Below, piece by piece: positions 1 through 9,999 of a DNA stretch of 64,000 bases. Positions within the stretch are counted from its first letter, which is position 1, and every line of letters starts with the position of its first letter. The DNA comes from JAOUFP01 sp963801505 (GTDB lineage Bacteria > Nitrospirota > Thermodesulfovibrionia > Thermodesulfovibrionales > UBA6898): the NCBI GenBank assembly GCA_963801505.1, contig CAWDEY010000018.1:62001-126000 (forward strand). The letters are read 5' to 3'. A model generated the notes under the pieces. That model made no database searches, had not been told where the DNA came from, and saw only the letters and a program-made list of their open reading frames with translations. A program made the position numbers and the translations under genes.

Positions 1-83
1 CTTTTGAAGGTAGTAAAAGTTTTGCAGGGAATGAAGTGAATTGTCATATAAAAGTATATAACAACAGGAGGATTTTGAACTAG

Positions 84-1249
84 ATGCCGCAATCCATATC
101 AGTAGTTGTGATAGACAGCGATGTTGATTCCCTGGGAAACATCGTAAAATATGTTAATAAGCTTGGTCCCCAGGTGATTATAGAAGGCACTGCTGTAAAC
201 TTCGAGCGCGGATATGAACTGGTCCACAAAAAAAGACCGATGGTTGTTATCACTGGAAATAAAGACCGGGGAACTCGATGTCTGCATTGACAGGATACAG
301 ATGATGCTGTCCCGCTTTCCACAGTTGTCGGTCTTTGCGGTATGTGATGACAGGTCTGCGGACACGATATTGAAGGTCATGAGGGCCGGTGCAGTGGAAT
401 ATCTTCTGAGGCCTGTCAGTGATGTGGACCTGACAGCAGCTCTTCAGAAGATTGGCAGGCTCTGGATAGCAAAACCTGTGGAGGAAGTTGAGCAGGGGCA
501 TATATATGCCTTTTATAGTCCCAAAGGAGGGGTTGGAGTCACAACACTGGCAGTCAATACTGCAACGAGCATACATAATCTTACCAAGAAGCCCACTATT
601 GTTGTGGACCTGGATTTAATTGCAGGAGATGTGACCACCTTTCTGAATATGAGTCCGTCATATTCAATAAGCGATGTTACTATGAATACCAGCCGTCTTG
701 ATGCCAGTTTTCTGCAGGGAGTCATCGCCAGGCATGAATCAGGGATACATGTCCTGGCCGAGCCTAAAAAGGTAGAGGAAGGGGTTGCCCTCGCGAAGTG
801 AAGATTTGGTCAAGGTCCTCAGTTTGCTTAAGACCATGTTCAGCTATATTATCATCGATACGGAAACAGGGTTGAACAATAAAACAATGACTGCCCTGAA
901 AATGGCTGATGCTATAGTGCTCACTACTGTACTGAGTCTTCCCGGGATAAAAAATACACAGAGATATATGAGTTATTTTGAAAATATGAATCTGCATCCT
1001 AAAATCATGCTGGTTATTAACAGATATCTCAATAAGGGTGAGATAAAACTGGAAGAGGCAGCCAGGATACTGAAGCAGCCTATTAGATGGAGTTTCCCCA
1101 ATGAGTATGAGGATGCAATGAAATGCCTTAATAAAGGAGTGCCTTTATACACCGGGGCACCGAAATCCGATTTGAATGAGTCTGTCAAAGAATTTGCAAA
1201 GCTGCTGATCAGCAAAAAGCAGGAAGGAGTCAGGTATGGCAATAAGTGA
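84..1249 (+). CDS. cpaE: Tad pilus assembly protein CpaE/TadZ (two frameshifts)
   Basis: MinD/ParA-like localisation ATPase of the Tad (Flp) pilus machine, with an N-terminal pseudo-receiver domain. The protein is spread over three frames: 84 to about 250, about 250 to 783, and about 783 to 1249. Joining them gives a continuous product: a receiver-like region ending near the LRPVSD motif, a deviant P-loop (YSPKGGVGVTT, near nt 519-545), then IIIDTETGLNN and ADAIVLTT as the Walker B-like part. Both breaks are one-base gains, the second in a G4 run at 781-784. An AGGAGG ribosome site lies upstream of the ATG. The stop overlaps the cpaF start. Family identity is clear; whether the breaks are real is not. 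Confidence 0.85.
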
Positions 1250-2550
1250 TGACTTGACCCGCAAGATGAAAATTTCAAATATTGATATGTACCAGAGTAT
1301 AAAGACCAGAATACACAGAAGCCTCCTGGAGCGCCTGGATTTTACGAATATCGACGCAATACCGGCTGATGTTCTCAGGAGAGAAGTCGGCAAGGTCGTT
1401 GAATCCCTGATAGAGGATGAGAAGATACCGCTTAGCCAGGTTGAGAAGGAGAGCCTTATCGTTGACGTTCAACATGAGACTTTTGGCCTTGGTCCGCTTG
1501 AAATTCTCCTTGCAGACCCGGATATATCCGACATCCTTGTCAATAGATACAACCAGGTTTATGTAGAAAAGGGCGGCAGGTTGTTCAAAAATGATGTGAT
1601 GTTCAGGGACGACAATCATCTGCTTCAGATAATAGACCGTATCGTGTCCAAGGTTGGTCGTAGGGTCGATGAGTCATCCCCTTATGTTGATGCAAGACTT
1701 CCTGACGGCTCCAGGGTGAATGCTATCATCCCTCCACTTGCTATTGACGGCCCGGTCCTTTCAATAAGGAGGTTCGGGGTCGATCCTTTAACGATGCCTG
1801 ATATATTGGCCTTTGGCACTTTGAATGAAGATATGGCTTTTATACTTGAGAATTGTGTAAAGACAAGATGCAACATACTGTTATCCGGAGGAACGGGGAC
1901 CGGGAAAACAACTCTTTTGAATATTCTCTCCGAGTTTATTTCCAATGATGAGAGGATCATCACAATTGAGGACTCGGCTGAATTGCAGATGAAGCAGGAG
2001 CATGTAGTCAGACTTGAAACGCGGCCCCCCAACATAGAGGGGAAAGGAGAGGTGACGCAGCGGGACCTGGTGAAGAACACCCTGAGAATGCGTCCCGACA
2101 GGATTATTGTCGGGGAGGTGAGAGGGTCTGAAGCGCTGGATATGCTGCAGGCCATGAATACAGGTCATGATGGATCACTCTCTACAATCCATGCCAATAG
2201 CGCGAGGGACGCACTGGCAAGACTTGATACCATGGTCCTGATGGTCGGGCTATGACCTTCCTGAAAGGGCCATTAAAGAGCAGGTAGCTTCTGCTATCCA
2301 GGTAGTTGTCCAGATCGCCAGAATGTCTGATGGTTCAAGAAAGATCACTAATATATCCGAGATTACCGGGATGGAGGGCAGCACTATTGTTATGCAGGAC
2401 ATATTTGTATTTAAGAAAAAAGGTATTGCGCCGGATGGAAGAGTTCTTGGAGAATTTGTTTCAACAGGTGTGAGACCAAGATTCATAGACAGGTTTAAAA
2501 TTGCGGGAATCAGTGTGCCTTTGCATTTATTTGAGGGGGTAGAGAAATGA
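1236..2550 (+). CDS. cpaF: Tad pilus ATPase CpaF/TadA (one frameshift)
   Basis: Hexameric secretion ATPase of the GSPII_E/VirB11 family that powers Tad pilus assembly at the inner membrane. It has an N-terminal helical region, then the ATPase core with Walker A GGTGTGKTT (about residue 218), the Asp-box region IITIEDSAEL, and Walker B-like RIIVGEVRG followed by MNTGHDGSLSTIHAN. The frame breaks near nt 2247, where GGGCTATGAC reads as a stop. Removing one G restores GYDLPERAIKEQ and the C-terminal part to 2550, giving the usual length of about 437 residues. It overlaps cpaE and, by 4 nt, tadB. The operon order E-F-tadB-tadC is typical. Confidence 0.9.
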
Positions 2551-3513
2551 ATATGCAACTGGTAGTCATCATCTTCTTCATAGCGCTCCTTTTGGGTCTG
2601 CTCTTTCTCTATGTTTTGTATACAACTGTAAAGAGATCTTCGGGCTATGAACTGAGGAGACGACTGGGAAAGCTCGCTGTTAAGGGAGATCAGAGTATTG
2701 CGTCTGAGCTGGCAGGCGAAGTTCTGCTTGAAATGACACCTTTGGACAAATTCATTTTTAAATATTCTCTTTGTTGTGAAAGTGGACAAGTTTATAGACC
2801 AGGCCGGAGTTAAGTTTGACTTGAAACGGTTTTCCATCTACATAGTCCTGGCCGGCATTGCGGGTTTTTGTGCGGGCTTGCTGTTGAGGAGGGGATTTTT
2901 ACCGCCTGTCATACTTATGCTTATCGGGTTATATGCTCCTTTTTTATATTTAATGGTCAAGAAAAATAAAAGGTTTTTGAAATTTACAGAACAGTTTCCA
3001 AATACGCTTGAGATGATTGCACGGTCCCTTAGGGCAGGGCATGCCCTTTCATCAGCAATACAACTGGTGGGGACGGAAATGGAAGACCCTGTCGGTACGC
3101 TTTTTAAAAACGCGCATGAAGAGCAGACCTTGGGACTTTCCATGAAGGATTCTCTGGCGCAGATGCTGGAGCGTATGCCGAGCATGGACCTTCAACTGTT
3201 TGTGACCGCGGTAAACATCCACAGTGGTGTGGGAGGCAATCTCGCAGAGTCGCTGGAAAGGCTCGCGCATATGATCAGAGAAAGGCTGAAGATACGGAGG
3301 CAGGTAAGAGTATATTCTGCTCAGGCAAGGATGTCCGCGATAATTTTGCTTATACTTCCTGTTTTTATGGCATTTTTTTTCTATTTCTTTGTGCCGGGGT
3401 ATATTGAAGAACTGGTTACTTCGAATGTGGGCAAATATGGCCTGGCCTTTGCGGTGATCGCGCAGTGTCTGGGTTTTCTGGTAATAAGAAAAATTATAAA
3501 TATAAGGATTTAA
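2547..3513 (+). CDS. tadB: Tad pilus inner-membrane protein TadB (one frameshift)
   Basis: Polytopic platform protein of the T2SSF/GspF family that works with TadC to anchor Tad pilus assembly. The N-terminus has a membrane helix (IIFFIALLLGLLFLYVLY), followed by a basic linker. The frame breaks around nt 2775 (one-base gain); the second frame continues with VDKFIDQAGVKFDL, two more helices, the T2SSF-type sequence FPNTLEMIARSLRAGHAL, and C-terminal helices. Together about 320 residues, normal for TadB. The start overlaps the cpaF stop as ATGA. A 95-nt untranslated gap separates it from tadC. Confidence 0.85.
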
Positions 3514-3608
3514 ATTATCAAAAGCTTTCGTGTATTCCACAAGATACGGTCTGATGCTGCTGAGACAGGCCATGCCTTAGAAAGCGAAGCAGCAGTGAAG
3601 GAGGGTAT

Positions 3609-4520
3609 ATGCCGTTAAATCTTCTTATAGTCCTTGTATTTGCGGGAACAGCCTCTCTTGTTGCTTTCCTGCTCTATATGCTTGTCCCGAAGAAAAATGT
3701 CCTGAAGGAGCGTCTGAAGGGCCTTGAACAAAGACCTATGGAGCCCGCTTTTGAGGAGCCCTTGACAGCCTGGCAGAAATTCATCGGCCGGTTGGGGACC
3801 GGGATACCGCTGAGAATTGAGGATTATGGGAAATATATGAGATTGCTTATTGCTGCAGGCATACGGAAGGAGAAGTTCCCTCTTTTTATGGGATCAAAGA
3901 TTGCGCTGGCGATGCTTTTACCTGCAATCTATCTGATATTTTTCGGGATGACTATGGGGCATAACTATAATACAAAAGTAATAATTGCCGCGGTGCTGGC
4001 AATTTCGGGGTTCCTTTTGCCCAGTTTCTGGCTTTCAAGAAAGTTAAAGAACAGACAGCGGCAGATATTCTTTGACCTCCCTGATGTGCTTGACCTTATG
4101 ACTGTCTGTGTCGAAGCCGGCCTTAGCATAGAGGCTTCGATGATGACGATTTCACGGGAGGAGAATTTCAATAAGAGTCCTCTTGTCAGGGAAATGAAAA
4201 TTGTGCTTGCAGAGACGCGTGCAGGTAAATCCAGGGTTGAAGCCTTAAAGAATATGGGAGAACGATCAATGGTGGATGACCTGAAGGCCTTTACTACTGT
4301 GCTTATTCAGACGGAGCGCTTAGGCACAAGCCTTGTGCAGGCATTGAGGGTTTATTCCGATTCATTCAGGACAATAAGGTTGCAAAGAGCACAGGAAGCA
4401 GCGGCCAAGACAACTATTAAGCTTCTTTTTCCCCTGGTAATGTTTATTTTGCCTGCTCTTTTTGTGGTAATGCTGCTCCCGGCAATAATAAGAATGCAAA
4501 AATTTATGGGTGGTTTGTAG
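3609..4520 (+). CDS. tadC: Tad pilus inner-membrane protein TadC
   Basis: Second T2SSF-domain membrane protein of the Tad platform, 303 residues and intact. It has an N-terminal helix (LLIVLVFAGTASLVAFLLY), a hydrophilic segment, two central helices, the T2SSF core (DLPDVLDLMTVCVEAGLS, then TERLGTSLVQALRVYSD) and a C-terminal helix rich in Leu/Pro. A GGAGGG ribosome site precedes the ATG. It is the last recognisable tad gene here; the pilin, secretin and prepilin peptidase genes must lie upstream of the window or elsewhere. Confidence 0.9.
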   Translation: MPLNLLIVLVFAGTASLVAFLLYMLVPKKNVLKERLKGLEQRPMEPAFEEPLTAWQKFIGRLGTGIPLRIEDYGKYMRLLIAAGIRKEKFPLFMGSKIALAMLLPAIYLIFFGMTMGHNYNTKVIIAAVLAISGFLLPSFWLSRKLKNRQRQIFFDLPDVLDLMTVCVEAGLSIEASMMTISREENFNKSPLVREMKIVLAETRAGKSRVEALKNMGERSMVDDLKAFTTVLIQTERLGTSLVQALRVYSDSFRTIRLQRAQEAAAKTTIKLLFPLVMFILPALFVVMLLPAIIRMQKFMGGL

Positions 4521-4590
4521 TCCGTGCACAACAGGGTAAAACGTTTTTTTTAATAATCAAGATCTTTGCTAGAGGGGGGGTGAGCTTTTT

Positions 4591-4674
4591 ATGAACTTGG
4601 ATTTTAATTCTTTAGTCCTGATGGTTATAGCAGTTGAACTGGCGTTGATTTATGTGAAGTTAGGTAGAAAATAA
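4591..4674 (+). CDS. Possible 27-residue membrane peptide
   Basis: Short ORF starting at an ATG 10-13 nt after a purine-rich G7 run. It encodes an acidic start (MNLDFNS), a hydrophobic stretch of about 15 residues (LVLMVIAVELALIYV) and a basic end (KLGRK). That layout is typical of small single-pass membrane proteins. It sits 70 nt after tadC in the same direction. No homologue is recognised, and an ORF of this size can arise by chance. Confidence 0.3.
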   Translation: MNLDFNSLVLMVIAVELALIYVKLGRK

Positions 4675-4731
4675 ATGTAAAGTTTCTGCGAAAATAACAG
4701 ATCTACTATACCTGAATTATATGATAAAAGA

Positions 4732-4757
4732 CCCCTCTCTTTTTTAAAGGGGAGGGG
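4732..4757 (+). repeat. C-rich/G-rich hairpin in intergenic region
   Basis: CCCCTCTC and GGGAGGGG pair over 8 positions (one G-T pair) around a T6A3G loop, in the 4521-4880 gap after tadC. There is no T-run after the stem, so it is a weak terminator candidate; it may be an intergenic repeat. Apart from this hairpin and the 27-codon ORF, nothing else stands out in the gap. Confidence 0.35.
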
Positions 4758-4880
4758 AGATGTTTGTAATAATAGATGGATAGCGGGCGAATATAATCAA
4801 AAAAATTACTTGCATTGAGATCTCCTGCGGTCTTGCCGAAGGGGGTCTTCAATATATAATTGAAATTAACTCAAATTAAT

Positions 4881-5225
4881 ATGATGAGAGCTGTAAACCT
4901 GAGGAATAATAAAGAGCTTTCTCACAAAGTCACCATAGCCTGCAGTCTTTTGGCGAGAATGAAAGGACTATTGGGCAGGCAGGGACTTGAACCAGGAGAG
5001 TCTCTCTGGATAAAACCGTGCAATAGCATCCATACCATAGGGATGAAATTCTCTATTGATGCAGCTTTTCTTGATAGCAGGAATACTGTTGTTAAAGTCA
5101 AAAATGAACTGTCTTCAAATCGTATTACCGGCATATATTTCAGTGCTTCAAGTGTTATTGAATTCCCTGCTGGAAAACTGAAGGAGACAGATACACAAGT
5201 TGGGGACAGGATCGAAATTGCCTGA
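4881..5225 (+). CDS. DUF192 family protein
   Basis: Small protein of the DUF192 family (114 residues from the ATG at 4881; a TTG at 4860 in the same frame is a less likely start). Family hallmarks are visible: the LLARMKGLLGR segment near the start, then the CNSIHTIGMKFSIDAAFLD core, and a C-terminal SSVIEFPAGKL with a final GDRIEI strand. The molecular function of this family is not established. It often lies near pilus or secretion genes, as here after tadC. There is no signal peptide in this copy. Confidence 0.8.
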   Translation: MMRAVNLRNNKELSHKVTIACSLLARMKGLLGRQGLEPGESLWIKPCNSIHTIGMKFSIDAAFLDSRNTVVKVKNELSSNRITGIYFSASSVIEFPAGKLKETDTQVGDRIEIA

Positions 5226-5324
5226 AGGTTTAAATGACAGAAGATTTGTTCCTCTCTTGTTTTATTATGTAACTTCCCCAATTATATTTGTATTTTCTTT
5301 TTCTTGTCGAACCAGCAAATACAT

Positions 5325-5429
5325 ATGAAGAAGTTACTGTATTTTACGCTCGGTTTTACGTCTTTTTTGGCGATGATATTTTACTTGAAATTCAATTCTC
5401 TCCATCCATTGAAATCGAGACTATTTTGA
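5325..5429 (+). CDS. Possible 34-residue membrane peptide
   Basis: Short ORF with a Lys-rich start (MKKLL), one hydrophobic helix (YFTLGFTSFLAMIFYL) and a basic C-terminus. It lies 24 nt before the next gene on the same strand. No clear ribosome site and no family recognised; it may be a small protein of the glycan cluster or chance. Confidence 0.25.
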   Translation: MKKLLYFTLGFTSFLAMIFYLKFNSLHPLKSRLF

Positions 5430-5453
5430 AAATAAACGTGGTAAAAAAGAATA

Positions 5454-5873
5454 ATGGCTAATTTCAGCTCAAAACGCACACAATTACCAGTGTTTGCAAT
5501 AATCATCTACTCTTTATTGGTTAACGGATATACACTTGTTGAAAACATCAAATTCCCGGAAAAAACAAAAGAGAATATCTCAAAATACGAAAATCGGTTT
5601 GTTAATCTTCGTCAGCTATTGCCCCAACATGGCGTTATAGGGTACATCTCTGATGAGAAAAATGAGAGTGATCAGGATTTCATTGACTCCAGAATATACT
5701 TGGCACAATACTCCCTTTCTCCTGTTATTCTCGTCAGGTCACGGGATTACAGTTTGATTGTCGGAAATTTCCTGGAGCAAACGCCTGATTGCGAGGCGTA
5801 CAGAAAGCAGGGATTAATTCCTATCAAAGATTTCGGTAACGGTGTTGTATTGTTCCGGAGGGACCTTCAGTGA
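5454..5873 (+). CDS. Hypothetical membrane-anchored protein of the glycan cluster
   Basis: 139-residue protein, not recognised. An N-terminal hydrophobic helix (QLPVFAIIIYSLLVNGYTLV) is followed by a soluble domain containing LRQLLPQHGVIGYISDE, then SRIYLAQYSLSPVIL and a C-terminal DFGNGVVLFRRDL. Proteins of this shape often accompany membrane glycosyltransferases and resemble the periplasmic part of such enzymes. Its stop overlaps the GTG start of the next gene, so the two are probably translated together. The function is unknown; a role in surface glycan assembly is inferred from neighbours only. Confidence 0.55.
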   Translation: MANFSSKRTQLPVFAIIIYSLLVNGYTLVENIKFPEKTKENISKYENRFVNLRQLLPQHGVIGYISDEKNESDQDFIDSRIYLAQYSLSPVILVRSRDYSLIVGNFLEQTPDCEAYRKQGLIPIKDFGNGVVLFRRDLQ

Positions 5874-7307
5874 TAGTAAAACTTTGCCTGTCATTTATGG
5901 TGCCTCTGTTGATAGGTTTCATTTTGCTGCACGCTTATTTGCCATTAAATAAGATGAATTTTGCAGCTTTTCTATTGAAAATCAGTCTTGCTGTAGGCCT
6001 GGGCTTTGGAATCACATCCTGTACATATTTTTTATCGTTATTAACAATGGGTCCGTATATATATGGGGTTGTCATTTATGAGGCAGGGGTATTTATTTTC
6101 GTGACATTTTTGTTTGTGTTTTACATGAGGACCCAGAAACTCTCCGGCAATGGAATGGTGTATGAAAAAGAATTGAATTTTTTTCAACCAGGACGGTTTA
6201 TCACAATGGGTTTCTATTCAGTTCTTGGTCTTTCTTTTGTAAATATTCTCTATATTGCTATACTCATGCCGAATGGGACGTGGGATGCCTTGGCGATATG
6301 GAATATGCATGCTCGGTTTCTCTTCAGGGGGGGGGGAGCATTGGAGGGACGCTTTTTCCGTTCTTTTGGCGCCAAAACATCACCCCGACTATCCTTTACT
6401 TCTACCTTTGACGGTGTCACGGGGCTGGACGTATGTCGGCAAAGAAGCGGCAGCAATCCCAATGCTTGTATCTTTGCTTTTTACACTTTCAATAGTTGGC
6501 ATAATCTATTCTTCTCTTGCTATTTTAAAGAGTAAAAGTCAGGGTGTTATAGCTGTCTTTTTTTTGCTGAGTACGCCGGGCTTTATATATAATGGTGCTC
6601 GACAACAGGCAGACATTCCGATGGCCTTCTTCTTATTGTCCAGCTTGGTCTTTTTGTTTCTGCAGGAGCGATCTCAGGTAAGTTATGGGTTATCGTATTT
6701 TTCCGGGGTAATGGCAGGATTTGCCGGGTGGACAAAAAATGAGGGCTTATTATTTTTATTTTCATTTTTGGCGGCCAGATTATTGGCAATTATTTTTTCA
6801 AAAAACAGAAAAATGCATATTCATCATTTAATGTATTTTGTCCTGGGTAGTATGCCTGTTTTAGCGATGATCCTATATTTCAAAATCAATCTTGCGCCAC
6901 CCAATGATCTGGTTTCCGGAGGCAGGGGCATAGGAGAAGTCGTATGGAAATTAAAAGATTATTCCAGATATGTGCAGATCCTGAGGGCATTTATAACCGG
7001 TATCCTGTTTACAATTCCCCAGGTCATTTTGCTGATATTTTACCCTTTGTACGTTGGATTCAGATACGCTAACAAAAGGAAAATAGTCAACTTCACCGCG
7101 CTGCTCGCCCTGACCCTCATTACGGTGGGCTATTTTTGCGTATATCTTATAACTCCATACGATCTTAGCTGGCATTTGACATGGTCTCTTGACAGAATTT
7201 TGCTTCAGCTATGGCCTAGTATTCTTTTTACCTATTTTATGAGTGTACGCACTACTGAAGAAGCGATCATAGACAGTCAAATTGAGACACTACAGAAAGA
7301 AATATAG
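5870..7307 (+). CDS. Polytopic glycosyltransferase-like membrane protein (frameshift at G10 tract)
   Basis: Multi-helix membrane protein of the GT39/GT83 (PMT/ArnT-like) type, likely transferring a sugar from a lipid-linked donor on the outer face of the inner membrane. The frame from 5870 (GTG) encodes several helices and the luminal-loop motif TWDALAIWNMHAR. It breaks at a run of ten G at 6327-6336. The second frame resumes with EHWRDAF, then HPDYPLLLPL, followed by about eight further helices to 7307. Dropping one G joins them into about 478 residues. The GTG start overlaps the previous stop. The break may be a sequencing error or a phase-variable tract. Confidence 0.7.
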
Positions 7308-7319
7308 AAGGAGATAGTC

Positions 7320-8018
7320 ATGCTGATATCCGTTGTCATTCCGGTTTTTAATGAAGCAAACACAATCTCCAATATAATAAGTCAGGTAAATGCTGCCTGC
7401 CTCCAGTTTGAGAAAGAGATTATTGTTGTGGACGATTCTTCTGCTGACGGCACTCACGAAATACTCCAGACTATTGAAGGGCAAAACAATAAGAACATTG
7501 CAGTAATTTATCATGATAGAAATCAGGGAAAAGGAGCTGCGTTAAAAAGCGGGTTTAATCTGGCAAAGGGGGATATTGTCATTATCCAGGATGCTGACCT
7601 GGAATACGATCCTCAGGAATATCCCAAGTTGATTGCTCCTATCCTTGAGGGCAAGGCTGATGTTGTTTATGGATCAAGATTTATCAGCGGCGAGCCTCAT
7701 AGGGTCCTCTATTTCTGGCATTTTATGGGGAACCGCTTTTTGACTTTGCTTTCCAATATGTTTACCAATTTAAACCTGAGTGATATGGAGACCTGTTATA
7801 AGGTATTTAGAAAAGAAATATTAGAGAAGATCGATATCAGGGAAAAACGATTTGGTTTTGAGCCGGAGATTACCGCAAAAGTGGCCAAGTTGGGATGTCG
7901 AATATATGAGGTAGGTATTTCTTATTCCGGCCGGACATATAACGAAGGGAAGAAGATAGACTGGAAAGACGGCGTATGGGCCTTGTGGTGCATATTAAGG
8001 TATAACTTTTTTGACTAA
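7320..8018 (+). CDS. Glycosyltransferase family 2 (dolichyl/polyprenyl-phosphate sugar synthase-like)
   Basis: Soluble GT-A fold enzyme of 232 residues, closest in look to DPM1-like polyprenyl-phosphate mannose/glucose synthases. It starts with SVVIPVFNEANTI and has VVDDSSADGT near residues 36-45, the metal-binding DAD at 91-93 (IIQDADLEYD), and YGSRFI. The C-terminal acceptor region has ETCYKVFRKEIL and RFGFEPEITAKVAK. An AAGGAG ribosome site precedes the ATG, 12 nt after the upstream gene. It probably makes the polyprenyl-phosphate sugar donor used by the polytopic neighbours. There is no membrane domain. Confidence 0.88.
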   Translation: MLISVVIPVFNEANTISNIISQVNAACLQFEKEIIVVDDSSADGTHEILQTIEGQNNKNIAVIYHDRNQGKGAALKSGFNLAKGDIVIIQDADLEYDPQEYPKLIAPILEGKADVVYGSRFISGEPHRVLYFWHFMGNRFLTLLSNMFTNLNLSDMETCYKVFRKEILEKIDIREKRFGFEPEITAKVAKLGCRIYEVGISYSGRTYNEGKKIDWKDGVWALWCILRYNFFD

Positions 8019-8050
8019 AAATATAATCAGCCCCATGATAGGAAGGTTGG

Positions 8051-9778
8051 TTGAGCGAAATTCCTAAAACAAACGATAAACACATTACTATTACTTATAT
8101 AGGTGTGCTATGGTTAATATCTTCGCTGATAATGTATAGACAGCTTCTTACACAGGGTTATTTTTCCTGTTTAATAGAAGATACATATACATATACAAGT
8201 TGGGCTTCTCAATTTGCAGAGAGTTTGAGGGAAGGCATTATTTACCCACGTTGGACTCCTTTAAATTTCTGGGGTTATGGCAGCCCTACATTTATTCTCT
8301 ACCCTCCTTTGGCCTTTTATCTGACTTCTTTCTTTAATGTATTAGCCGGATCAGTCATAACAGCGATGAATATCACTAAATATACAGCGCTGCTGTTATC
8401 TGGAATCGGGATGTTTTTTCTTGTCAGAGAATTTTATTCTGAAAAGTCTGCTCTGCTTTCAGCAATCTTTTATATTGGATTTCCTTTCAATGTTTTCGGA
8501 TTATACTATTATGGAACTTTTGCTTCAGTTGTTTCGCTGATGTGGTTCTCGCCGATCATTCTTTTTACCTATAAATACATCGATAAAAGACAATACAAAT
8601 ATGTTCTCTATGCCGGGCTCTGTTATGGAGGTTTGATCTTTACCCATTTGATCAATGCCTATATGTTTACGTTCGTAATGAGCAGTTTTGTTCTCTCACT
8701 GTCTATTATTAAAAAGCGACCATGGGATATTCTGGCGATTCCGGTTATCATTCTGACTGGCAGCTTGGTATCGGCCGCATATCTATTTCCGCTGCTGTTT
8801 GAAAAACATTTTTTTAATATAAATGCGTTTGTAGCTGCGGGCGGAGGTTTTGATTTTGCACAATATTTTATTTACCCAAATATGACAGGAATAATGCCAC
8901 CAGGAAATTTCTGGCCTGTTTATTACAAGGAATTCGAAACTGAGATTTTTCTTTTAAGTGTATTTATCTGTATTTTTATGATGCGCATGGCAAGATTGAA
9001 AAATATTAAAACGGGGCGTGATACCAATAGCGTTAACTTTATATTCATCGGGACTGCCCTTGGCAGTCTTTTTTTACTATTTGGTCTCTCCTCGTTTATC
9101 TGGAATGCCATACCTTTTTTTAAGTTCATTCAGTTCCCGTTCAGATGGTTGAATATTACTTTTTTTGCTGTTGCTTTTCTCTCTGCCGCAGGTTTCCGGT
9201 TGACGGAATACAACTCCGGGCGACGCACTGAACGACGCGTTGCTATTGGCATTGTAGTCCTTATTTTTTTAGTTTGTATTTTGTATGATTATAAATACAT
9301 TGTTACTTCCCCGGTATTTACCCCCGATGAATTGATACCCCCCAAGTCAGTTAACTGGACTAAGGAACATCTGCCGGCTGGAGTTGATCTTAATAAAATT
9401 AGCATGGATGAAACTAAAGAAGATCGAATTACTTTTCTAAAAGGCGAGGGAAATGTTGAAATCACAACATGGAACACAGCCAAAAGATCTGTCAAAATTG
9501 AATTAAAAGAAGACTCCGTAATCAGAATAAGGACTTTTTATTTTCCTGGTTGGAAGGCCTTTATAGATGGTAAGCAGACGGGAATAAATAGAGAAGATGG
9601 CACAGGGGCTATACTTGTGGGCATTCCAAGGGGAGAGCATTTGCTTGAGTTGAAGTTTGTAGATTCACCTATAAGTTTTTACTCAAAAATAGTAACAATA
9701 GTCACTTTATTGGTTGTAGCGCTTTCAATCCTGACAATGCGTCTGAGATATAGAGGAAATCAAATTAATGAAATTTAG
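8051..9778 (+). CDS. YfhO/PTPS-related polytopic membrane protein
   Basis: 575-residue membrane protein with about 11 hydrophobic helices, starting at TTG after GGAAGG. The first periplasmic loop carries the acidic DTYTYTSWASQ segment. The C-terminal soluble domain has FYFPGWKAFIDGK, which is typical of the YfhO and 6-pyruvoyl-tetrahydropterin-synthase-related families, thought to be GT-C glycosyltransferases. A final helix follows. It lies directly after the GT2 gene and so probably uses its lipid-linked sugar. The acceptor is unknown. Confidence 0.7.
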   Translation: MSEIPKTNDKHITITYIGVLWLISSLIMYRQLLTQGYFSCLIEDTYTYTSWASQFAESLREGIIYPRWTPLNFWGYGSPTFILYPPLAFYLTSFFNVLAGSVITAMNITKYTALLLSGIGMFFLVREFYSEKSALLSAIFYIGFPFNVFGLYYYGTFASVVSLMWFSPIILFTYKYIDKRQYKYVLYAGLCYGGLIFTHLINAYMFTFVMSSFVLSLSIIKKRPWDILAIPVIILTGSLVSAAYLFPLLFEKHFFNINAFVAAGGGFDFAQYFIYPNMTGIMPPGNFWPVYYKEFETEIFLLSVFICIFMMRMARLKNIKTGRDTNSVNFIFIGTALGSLFLLFGLSSFIWNAIPFFKFIQFPFRWLNITFFAVAFLSAAGFRLTEYNSGRRTERRVAIGIVVLIFLVCILYDYKYIVTSPVFTPDELIPPKSVNWTKEHLPAGVDLNKISMDETKEDRITFLKGEGNVEITTWNTAKRSVKIELKEDSVIRIRTFYFPGWKAFIDGKQTGINREDGTGAILVGIPRGEHLLELKFVDSPISFYSKIVTIVTLLVVALSILTMRLRYRGNQINEI

Positions 9779-9836
9779 ACCTCTGTGTTCAGACTGTCAC
9801 GATAACAAGCTTTATCTGGAAAGCTGAAGGTGAACT

Positions 9837-9929
9837 ATGATGACCAAGCAGGCTGATAAAGACAGGAGCGTAAAGCGTATAACTTCTTACATATTTTTGT
9901 TATTTTTTGTAACATTTTCAGCGGTGTAA
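9837..9929 (+). CDS. Possible 30-residue peptide or 5' remnant
   Basis: Short ORF beginning MMTKQADKDRSVKR and ending in a hydrophobic helix (ITSYIFLLFFVTFSAV) before TAA. GAAGGTG precedes the start at a plausible distance. The same frame stays open after the TAA to about 9990, so it may be the decayed start of a longer membrane protein. Not recognised. Confidence 0.25.
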   Translation: MMTKQADKDRSVKRITSYIFLLFFVTFSAV

Positions 9930-9999
9930 GAATTTGGATGGCAGTTTCGGCTGATATTGGCTGAAAAAGCAGCGATTATTGATATTGGATGAGGGTGAA

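Noticed and set aside
9979..9999. TTG start extending the GT39-like gene by seven residues
   Set aside because: The ATG at 10000 has the better ribosome site and gives the expected N-terminus.
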